Below, piece after piece: positions 57,068 through 64,000 of a DNA stretch of 64,000 bases. Below the pieces are notes generated by a model. The model did not search any database, had not been told where the DNA came from, and saw only the letters and a list, made by a program, of their open reading frames with translations. Within the stretch, counting starts at the first letter, position 1. Every line of letters begins with the position of its first letter. The stretch spans positions 1-64,000 of the forward strand of contig CALHRZ010000025.1 in assembly GCA_938038445.1 (NCBI GenBank), read 5' to 3'. The translations under genes and the position numbers were made by a program. This stretch comes from an uncultured bacterium (GTDB taxonomy: Bacteria; Verrucomicrobiota; Kiritimatiellia; CAIKKV01).

Positions 57068-59640
57068 TGTGCAGGATCCTTTAGGGTTGTAAGGAGGGAA
57101 CCGTCGCGTTCCAGCACGCTCTCGGGGAGGAGAAGTTCGGCTGGAGTGCGTGCGAAGAATGGGGGAACGGTCAGGAGATGGAATGCGCGTTTGGCGAGCG
57201 GTCCGGAAAAAGACCAGATTTTTCCGTCATCTCCCGGCGGCACGGGAATTGCGAAATAGTCATCTTTTCCCTTCCATTCGTAACGGGACGACTGATCGGG
57301 ACCTTTCATTGCACCCGTAAAGCCGGAAGCGTATCCTCCAACGACGCGGGTGCCGAGCGGCACGTAAAAGAAGCGGGGGCCGGCTCCTTCATCATAGCGT
57401 GTTTCCATACCGGTCGGAAAGGTCACCGGAATTCCTTCCGGCCAGGAGAGACGTGTTGCTGCCATTCCATCGACGAACTCGAGAACATAGAGACCGGCGG
57501 TGACGGCCGAAACTTCGAACGGATGGAGGTTCCGGTCGGGCGGAACGTTCTCTTTCCGAAGGGGCGCTTCGGCGTCGGCCATTCGCCAGGCCAGTCGAAT
57601 CGGGCCGCGGTCGGAATAGAAGTGGCCGCCGGAAACGGAGAAGACGAGGGTTGTGGGAGCCGAAGGAACCCATACGAACAGGCGTTGATGACCGCGACTT
57701 TGCCAGGAGGGGTCGGCCCAGGCGGTATTGGGGATCGGGGGAAGGCCAAGCCGTTCGATTGCCGGTCGAAGCGGTCCGGGGAAAACAGCCGGCTCGATGT
57801 TCAAGATGGGATTGTTTTGAATTCCCGTTTCGAGGAGAGATCGGATTTCATCCTCGAGGAAAGGGTCGGAATTTTTCCAAGGGTTTTGGGGTTCCGGAAC
57901 ATTCCATTTGGCGCCGGGAGGAGGGGTGACGGATTTGTCGCGGTTGGCCAGGTCTCGGTAGAGGGCGTACGAATGGACCATACCGGAGCGCCGGATGCGA
58001 TAAGCATGCCGGATGAGCGATTCAAAGGCGGCTTGGCGATCGGCTCCTCGGGCGGCCGAATAGGCGCGGTAGAGTTCCACGTAACGCGTATAGAGAATGA
58101 GGTCGCTGATTCGGGCGCGGATCTCAGGGTGGTCTGCCGCTTTTTCCATTGCTTCTGCTGTCGCGCGGTATAATCGGCCGAGCAAGTCTCGGCTCAGAGG
58201 TGGCCGGGTGGAGCCATCGAGGAGTCGGTAATAACGATCCATGGACTCCCGCGCTGGGCCGAAACAGAGCGTAAGAAACTCCTGGCGGCGATCCGCAAGG
58301 CGAGAAACTTCTTGCGTGGACCAGAGCATGCGTGCGGCGAGGTAATATCCGAGGCCGTTGGGACCCCAGTTTTCGGACGACTCGGACGAGAGAAAGCGAG
58401 CGCCTTGTGCATGAAAACGAGGAATGGTTTCGGCTAGATATTGAAGATTGGCCCCGCGGGCAGCGCCGGGCAGATCACGATCCCAGGTGTTGACGCTGTA
58501 ATATTCCCGGATACCGAAAAGTTGGGCCCCCTTTTCCCGCCAACCTTCGATGAGGCCATTGACCGTCCATCCTCCTTTAAGGAAAGCGGTGGCGATTGAA
58601 ATGATAACGGCGGGATGAACGGTGAGACGGGTGGGTGGCGGGGAGTGGTAATTATAGGCATACATCCCGATGAAGCCGCGCCCCAATTCTTTCCGAACAG
58701 CTTCCGCGGCTTCATTGGCCAGGAGAAGGGCTCGATCGGTCGGCGTGCCGAGCACCTGGCAGGCGTCACATTCACACCACCCTCCGCCGTCGCTGGGATC
58801 GAGGGAAAGGGATTGAAGGGTCGGATTTTCGCGAAAGGCGGAGACGGCATACCGGACGATCAGAGCACGGAGGTCGGGATTGGCGATGCAGAACTTTGAG
58901 GACTTCCGTTCGTTCCCCACGAGTCCGCGGTATTCGGGATGGGCGGCGAACTCCTTGGCATGAAGGCGGAGGATATGATCGTAGGCGTGACCGGTGTTCA
59001 GTTGGAAGGCGGATACCGTGCGATTGCGGACACACCATTCTTCATATTCCGCCTTGTTTTCTGGCCAAGTTCCCCATCCGTACCAGATGCGGCGGTTCAG
59101 ATAGTCGGGGGAATCCACCACGTCCAGCCGGACGGAAAGGGTCGGAAGACGCGGAATGATCTCCCATTTGGGGTTGGGAAAGAACCGCCGGTAGCCGAGG
59201 CGATCCAAGAATCCCCATACCGCATGACGAGTTGCGGCGGGGGTTGTTCCGATCAGGAGGAGTCCGTTTGAATGGGAGAGAAGGAGTGCGTCGTCGCACC
59301 GAAGCAGATGATGGGTGTCAAGACGGGTTTCGGCCCCCAGGTGGGGGAATTCGGCAGGGGTTCCGACCGCGATGCCGGTGGTACCGTCACCGGCTTGGAT
59401 GTCAAACCGCTTACCCGTGAAGGTCTCCAGCATGGCGGCGAGTTCCCGGGCCGCCAGGGCCGACACCGCGCCGGCATGGGTAGAGGTTACGACTGCGAGG
59501 GCAGGGAGTTCGGCCGAAACGATCTGAACTTCCGCTGGCGGAGGTAAGGCCCGACTAGAAGAGTTTAAAAGAGAGAGAAAAACGATGGGCCAAAGAAAAA
59601 GCCGCCGCGCGGCGACCCCCTGAGAAAGGAGAGTATCCAT
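57064..59640 (-). CDS. DUF4838 domain-containing secreted protein (copy 2)
   Basis: LSLDPSDGGGWCECDACQVLGTPTDRALLLANEAAEAV; paralogue of 45459..48017. Confidence 0.87.
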   Translation of the reverse strand: MDTLLSQGVAARRLFLWPIVFLSLLNSSSRALPPPAEVQIVSAELPALAVVTSTHAGAVSALAARELAAMLETFTGKRFDIQAGDGTTGIAVGTPAEFPHLGAETRLDTHHLLRCDDALLLSHSNGLLLIGTTPAATRHAVWGFLDRLGYRRFFPNPKWEIIPRLPTLSVRLDVVDSPDYLNRRIWYGWGTWPENKAEYEEWCVRNRTVSAFQLNTGHAYDHILRLHAKEFAAHPEYRGLVGNERKSSKFCIANPDLRALIVRYAVSAFRENPTLQSLSLDPSDGGGWCECDACQVLGTPTDRALLLANEAAEAVRKELGRGFIGMYAYNYHSPPPTRLTVHPAVIISIATAFLKGGWTVNGLIEGWREKGAQLFGIREYYSVNTWDRDLPGAARGANLQYLAETIPRFHAQGARFLSSESSENWGPNGLGYYLAARMLWSTQEVSRLADRRQEFLTLCFGPARESMDRYYRLLDGSTRPPLSRDLLGRLYRATAEAMEKAADHPEIRARISDLILYTRYVELYRAYSAARGADRQAAFESLIRHAYRIRRSGMVHSYALYRDLANRDKSVTPPPGAKWNVPEPQNPWKNSDPFLEDEIRSLLETGIQNNPILNIEPAVFPGPLRPAIERLGLPPIPNTAWADPSWQSRGHQRLFVWVPSAPTTLVFSVSGGHFYSDRGPIRLAWRMADAEAPLRKENVPPDRNLHPFEVSAVTAGLYVLEFVDGMAATRLSWPEGIPVTFPTGMETRYDEGAGPRFFYVPLGTRVVGGYASGFTGAMKGPDQSSRYEWKGKDDYFAIPVPPGDDGKIWSFSGPLAKRAFHLLTVPPFFARTPAELLLPESVLERDGSLLTTLKDPAQ

Positions 59641-59670
59641 CTACCTAGGATAGGGTTTGGAACCTGTAGA

Positions 59671-59699
59671 ATTCAAGGAAAACATGGAATCCATGTCAA
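59671..59699 (-). promoter_or_regulatory. Candidate promoter TTGACA-N17-TTGAAT containing a perfect 15-bp palindrome
   Basis: Minus-strand -35 at 59694-59699; ACATGGA-A-TCCATGT at 59682-59696 lies over the -35/spacer. Confidence 0.4.
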
Positions 59700-59760
59700 G
59701 GGTCAGACTGGACAGGAGGGGCGAAGAAGGGGTAAAGTAAATAGAAAGGAGCGCTTGATC

Positions 59761-60054
59761 ATGTCGGAAGAATCCATGGAAGAACGTCTGAAGCGAATGA
59801 TTGTGGATCGCCTTTTTTTGCAAATCGCCCCTTCGGAGATTGAAGACGACAAAAAGCTGGTGCAGGATTACGGCGTGGATTCCGTAAGTCTCTTTGAACT
59901 CGTTGTGGGTCTTGAGGAAGAATTTGGGATTCGGGTTGAAGACAAAGAGTTCAACTTACGACACTTCGAATCCGTTGCCGCGTTGGGCCAGTTTGTCCGA
60001 TCCAAACTGGGTGAGTCTTCCTCCGCCTCTTCGCTTCGTCGGTCCGATGGTTGA
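59761..60054 (+). CDS. Acyl carrier protein-like protein
   Basis: DYGVDSVSLFELVVGLEEEFGI phosphopantetheine site. Confidence 0.88.
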   Translation: MSEESMEERLKRMIVDRLFLQIAPSEIEDDKKLVQDYGVDSVSLFELVVGLEEEFGIRVEDKEFNLRHFESVAALGQFVRSKLGESSSASSLRRSDG

Positions 60055-60874
60055 GTCTTCCGTAACGTGGGACAGTGGTGGCCGACAGATTATCGGCTTT
60101 TTACAGGAACCCTCGCCGTCGGTCGCGGCCAAGGGGACGTGGCTGGTTTGCCATCCGATATTTGAGGAACGCAAAGCGGCGCAGCGTATTCTGGTGGAAA
60201 CGGGGCGGGCGCTGACGGCGGAGGGGTGGGTTGTCCTTCACTTTGATTACCGGGGATGCGGCGACAGCGAGGGAGCTTTTGAATGTTTTTCGGTCTCCGA
60301 CTGGCGGGAGGACATTCGGATTGCTTCCGCCTGGCTTGCGGCACGGTATTCCGGACTTTCCCGCGGAATTCTGGGTCTTCGGCTTGGAGGAACGCTGGCC
60401 TGGGTCGAAGCTGCGACTTCCGATTCTCCCTTTACCCGCGCGGTGTTGTGGTCGCCGATTTTGCATGGCCAGGAGTATCTGGCGGCCGAACTTCGGCGTA
60501 AACTGATGAAGGAGATGTTGACCTTCGGGGCCGGACGGGCCACGCGGGACGAGTGGATTCGACAACTGCGAGAGGGGCAATCCGTGGATTTTGACGGGTA
60601 CTGCGTGACGCCCACTCTTGAAAGGGATCTGGGGACTTTGGTGGCCGAACCTCCTTTCCTTCATGCGCCGCCGGAAGGGTTGATTGTTGGGTTGACACCT
60701 CGGGGTCGTTCGGATCCTGGACTCGTTCGATGGGCCGAGGGTTGGCGGAAGAGCGGGGGGACGTGCACGCTTTGTTTTTTGGCGGAGCCCCCTTTCTGGA
60801 GCCTGATTGGTTTGGTGCCCTGCGAGCGGCTGATCCGGACGACGTGCGAATGGATTGCGAATCGGTTGAAATGA
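60047..60874 (+). CDS. Alpha/beta-hydrolase-like protein resembling exosortase-A-system-associated hydrolase 2; nucleophile elbow GLRLG
   Basis: HFDYRGCGDSEG; GLRLGGTLAW; PPFWSL near C-terminus; start inferred from overlap with ACP stop. Confidence 0.75.
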   Translation: MVESSVTWDSGGRQIIGFLQEPSPSVAAKGTWLVCHPIFEERKAAQRILVETGRALTAEGWVVLHFDYRGCGDSEGAFECFSVSDWREDIRIASAWLAARYSGLSRGILGLRLGGTLAWVEAATSDSPFTRAVLWSPILHGQEYLAAELRRKLMKEMLTFGAGRATRDEWIRQLREGQSVDFDGYCVTPTLERDLGTLVAEPPFLHAPPEGLIVGLTPRGRSDPGLVRWAEGWRKSGGTCTLCFLAEPPFWSLIGLVPCERLIRTTCEWIANRLK

Positions 60875-61725
60875 ACGCGGGGGAAATTCCCATTTCGTTC
60901 CTGTCGAAAGGCGCCGTGATCCGCGGGGTGCTCCATCGTCCTGCCGGTTCAAACGGAGTGGGGGTGGTATTGCTGCACGGGTGGTCGGGAAACCGTCTGG
61001 GACCGCACCGTCTTTTTGTGCTTCAGGCTCGACGGTTGGCGGCTTTGGGCTATCATGCCCTTCGCTTTGATTTTCGGGGGCGGGGCGAAAGCGAGGGGGA
61101 GACTTTTTCCGTTTCGATTGAAACGATGGTGGAAGATGCGCAAGCGGCTCAAACGGCATTTCGGGCGGCGACAGACGTCAAAAGACTTTATTTCTTGGGG
61201 ATCTGTTCGGGTTGCAAGGTCGCGATCGGCGCCGCGGTCCGTTGTTCGGGCATTGCCGGACTGGCGCTCTGGTCTGCCGAACCGATGGGCCCGCTTCGGG
61301 TGCCCTCCCAACGGGTTTGGAAGAGTTGGCATGCGCTTCGGCAGTATGCGAGGAAGCTGATGGTGGGGGAAACGTGGCAGAAAATATGGACTGGCCGTAT
61401 TCAGACCCGTTTTGTAAAAAAGGCCTTGGTGGCCCACGAAAGACCGGCGGCTGAGGAAATCCGTCGGGAAACGGAATGGCTGAAGGCTTTCCGGTCTTTC
61501 CGAGGGCGTTTGCTTTTTCTTTATGGGGGGAACGATCCCGACACGCGTGTGGCGGCCCAAGGGTATGCCGCTTTTTGCATGCAGCATCAGCTTCCTTTTC
61601 ACATGCATGAGATCCCCGAAGCGAATCACAGTTTTTATTCCCTTTGCTGGTCGGAAGAGATCATGGCACGGACCGAACGGTGGCTGGAGGCCGATCCGGC
61701 GGTCTCGTCTCGGGGCGCGTTGTGA
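60871..61725 (+). CDS. Alpha/beta-hydrolase resembling exosortase-A-system-associated hydrolase 1; elbow GICSG
   Basis: VVLLHGWSGNRLGPHR, RFDFRGRGESEG, FLGICSGCKVAIG, GGNDPDT, EANHSFY; ATGA overlap with previous gene. Confidence 0.78.
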   Translation: MNAGEIPISFLSKGAVIRGVLHRPAGSNGVGVVLLHGWSGNRLGPHRLFVLQARRLAALGYHALRFDFRGRGESEGETFSVSIETMVEDAQAAQTAFRAATDVKRLYFLGICSGCKVAIGAAVRCSGIAGLALWSAEPMGPLRVPSQRVWKSWHALRQYARKLMVGETWQKIWTGRIQTRFVKKALVAHERPAAEEIRRETEWLKAFRSFRGRLLFLYGGNDPDTRVAAQGYAAFCMQHQLPFHMHEIPEANHSFYSLCWSEEIMARTERWLEADPAVSSRGAL

Positions 61726-64000
61726 AGAGAAAGAGGCGCATTGCGTTTGTGAGTTCCGTTTCGGAGGTTGGGGGAGCGGAACGGAGCATGCTCCAGACGA
61801 TTGCCGCCTTGCCGCCGGAACGATACGAATGTCATGCGATTGTGCCCGCCTTCGGCTCATTGGAAGTTCGGCTGAACGCGCTGGGAGTGCCGGTGCATCA
61901 TGCTTCGATCGTACGGATGCGCCGCACTTTCAACCCTTTCCGGCTCGTGGGGATGGGGATGCATCTAAGGACGATGGCGGGGGTCCTTGCCCGCTGGTGC
62001 AAAGAGAACGGGATTGATCTTCTTCATGCGAATGGGGATCAGGCTTTGCTTGTGGCCGGACCGGCTGCTCGTCAGGCAAGGATTCCCTGCATCCGACATG
62101 CGCGGGATTTGCGGTGGCCTGTTGGGGTTGGTCGTTGGCTGGGACGGCAGGCGGATCATACAATCGCGGTGTCTCAAGCCGTTGCGGATGCCGTTATCCG
62201 GAGGGGGACTCGGAATCCGGTGTCCGTTGTTTACAATGGTTTTGATATTCCGAAATGGCGGGCCGAGGCGTCGCAGCGGTCGTATCGCGCCGAAGCGGGC
62301 ATTCCCCGCGAAGCCTGGGTTGTCGGGATGGTGGCCCAACCCGTTTTTTGGAAACGGCATGACCTGTTTCTCGAGGCGGCCCGGCGGATTGGGGGGGAAC
62401 GTCCGGATGCGCATTTCGTTCTGGCGGCGGGGGATCGGTTTGGCGACGGGGGTCTTTTTCTCCAACGGCTACGGGATCAGATTACGCAATCGGGCATCGG
62501 GGATCGCATCCATCTGCTGGATTGGCGCGACGATATTGCGGTTGTCATGGATGCGTTCGACGTTTTGCTTCATCCCGCGGAGGGGGAGCCGTTCGGCCGG
62601 GTCTTGGTAGAGGCCATGGCACTTGGGAAACCGGTGGTTGCCGTACGTTCCGGGGGACCGATCGAGATTCTTCGGCATGGTCGAGAAGGTTTCCTGGTTT
62701 CCGCTGGAGACGTTGCGGGCATGGTTGAGAGTGTTTTACTTCTTGCGCGAAGCGAAGAGCTACGGGTGCGCATGGCAGAATCATGCCGGCGGCGAGCGGA
62801 GGAGGCGTTTGGGGTAGCGACGCATCGGGCGGGAGTAGAGGAGGTGTATGACCGTCTCCTTTCGGGGCATCGGGGCGTGGCGATGCTGGTAGGGGCTTTT
62901 CCCGTTTTGTCCGAAACCTTTATTCGGCGGGCCATGGTCGCTCTCATCGAAAGCGGCACCGATCTTCATTGTTTTGCGTTGAGTTCCGGCACTGCGCGAA
63001 TGACGGACCGGGAGCGGCGGGCATTGGCGGGCCGCCTGATTTTTCGGCCTCGCATTCGCCTGGGGGGCATTGTGCGTGGGCTGTGGCGATTGGGGGAGGC
63101 GGGCAGAGCGCCGGGTGTTCGGAGGATATGGGACGAAATTCGCAAAGGGGATCCGGACAAGGGATCTCCTTTTCGTGCGCTGGTTCGATTGGCGGAGGCT
63201 GCGGATTGGTTAGCGGAAGCGCGACGGCGGCGGATCGTCCACATCCACGCCCACTTTCTTTCGGCGCCCGCGGATGTCGGTCGCCTGATGGCGGTTATGG
63301 CCAGCTTGCCATTCAGCGTTTCCGCTCATGGGCGCGATGTGTTCTGTGCCTCGCGTCGAGCGGCCATTCGTCGTGTGTTGCCGGCGGCTTGGATGGCGGT
63401 GTGCAGTCGGGCGGGGCTGGCGCATGTGCGCCGGTTATTGCCCGAATATCCGACGGATCAAATCCGACTGATTCCGCACGGACTTTTGGACGAAGAATTT
63501 TCGGATGATTGGGATCATCCGCGGCCGCCCCGAATAGCCGCTGCGGGCCGGCTGATCGAGAAAAAGGGATTTGCGTATCTCGTCGAAGCCTGTCGGATTC
63601 TCCGCCATCGCGGGCTTTCGTTTGAATGTGTGATTGCGGGCGAAGGACCGTTGCGGCCTCTCCTGACCCGCCGGATTGCAGAGGCTGGCTTGAAGGATCA
63701 CGTGCATCTCGCAGGTGTCTTTGCCGAGGTCCGTCAGGTAATGGCGTTGTTTCTTCAGTCTCGGGTTGTGGCGATTCCATCCGTGCCCACGGCGGATGGG
63801 GACCAAGACGGGATTCCCAATGTCGCTCGGGAAGCCATGGCGGCGGGAGTGCCGGTGGTTGCCTTTGCGACGGGGGGGCTGCCGGAGGTGGTGGCCGACG
63901 GACGGACAGGTTTTTTGGTTTCCACCTGCCAGTCTGAGAAATTGGCGGACGCTCTGGGATTTCTGTTGGAAGATGAGGCAAAAGCCCGTGCAATGGGTCG
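61722..64000 (+). CDS. Tandem (fused) GT-B glycosyltransferase, truncated by the window end
   Basis: Open frame from GTG 61722 to window end (at least 759 codons, translated by hand without a stop); first GT4 module HPAEGEPFGRVLVEAMALGKPVVA, second starts AMLVGAFPVLSETFIRRAMVAL and contains PNVAREAMAAGVPVVAFATGGLPEVV. Not in the ORF track because it lacks an in-window stop. Confidence 0.88.
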   Translation, partial: MKRKRRIAFVSSVSEVGGAERSMLQTIAALPPERYECHAIVPAFGSLEVRLNALGVPVHHASIVRMRRTFNPFRLVGMGMHLRTMAGVLARWCKENGIDLLHANGDQALLVAGPAARQARIPCIRHARDLRWPVGVGRWLGRQADHTIAVSQAVADAVIRRGTRNPVSVVYNGFDIPKWRAEASQRSYRAEAGIPREAWVVGMVAQPVFWKRHDLFLEAARRIGGERPDAHFVLAAGDRFGDGGLFLQRLRDQITQSGIGDRIHLLDWRDDIAVVMDAFDVLLHPAEGEPFGRVLVEAMALGKPVVAVRSGGPIEILRHGREGFLVSAGDVAGMVESVLLLARSEELRVRMAESCRRRAEEAFGVATHRAGVEEVYDRLLSGHRGVAMLVGAFPVLSETFIRRAMVALIESGTDLHCFALSSGTARMTDRERRALAGRLIFRPRIRLGGIVRGLWRLGEAGRAPGVRRIWDEIRKGDPDKGSPFRALVRLAEAADWLAEARRRRIVHIHAHFLSAPADVGRLMAVMASLPFSVSAHGRDVFCASRRAAIRRVLPAAWMAVCSRAGLAHVRRLLPEYPTDQIRLIPHGLLDEEFSDDWDHPRPPRIAAAGRLIEKKGFAYLVEACRILRHRGLSFECVIAGEGPLRPLLTRRIAEAGLKDHVHLAGVFAEVRQVMALFLQSRVVAIPSVPTADGDQDGIPNVAREAMAAGVPVVAFATGGLPEVVADGRTGFLVSTCQSEKLADALGFLLEDEAKARAMG

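Noticed and set aside
60101-61159. 352-aa minus-strand ORF across the hydrolase genes
   Set aside because: Antisense shadow ORF spanning two recognisable plus-strand genes.
1-64000. CRISPR arrays, rRNA genes, integrases or transposase genes
   Set aside because: No regularly spaced repeats, rRNA-like segments or recognisable recombinase/transposase ORFs were found on reading the window and the ORF track.

Overview
64 kb of a high-GC bacterial chromosome. Gene content (several UROD-like proteins, Cys-type sulfatases, DUF4838 proteins, heparinase II/III-like proteins, TSP3 and beta-helix secreted proteins) suggests a PVC-group, Kiritimatiellota-like organism; this is inference. The left half is mostly housekeeping: gdhA, an EF-G-like GTPase, yebC-ruvC-ruvA-ruvB, dnaK-groES-groEL, rpoZ, smpB, rpmB, dus, queF, a folM-like SDR with folB and fabZ, mtaB, ilvD, rpsB-tsf. 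From about 35 to 60 kb there is a glycan-degradation-like region with heparinase II/III-like proteins, a BNR/sialidase-like protein, two sulfatases, two DUF4838 paralogues, a beta-helix protein, a TSP3 protein and one tRNA-Arg(CCU). The right end starts an ACP + two alpha/beta-hydrolases + glycosyltransferase locus resembling exosortase-A-associated EPS loci. Main non-obvious observations: (1) a 13-bp dyad (TGACA-N3-TGTCA type) upstream of both dnaK and ilvD, each placed about 120-145 bp before a sigma54-like -24/-12 promoter, which suggests an undescribed sigma54/enhancer regulon; (2) a terminator-like long-range hairpin in the ilvD leader; (3) a secreted, apparently catalytically dead archaemetzincin in a four-gene operon; (4) an EF-G-like GTPase with altered G3 and G4 motifs; (5) a paired small-lipoprotein family; (6) a perfect 26-bp dispersed repeat that supplies the C-terminus of a heparinase-like protein; (7) a tandem double glycosyltransferase absent from the supplied ORF track. 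No CRISPR array or transposase gene was seen.
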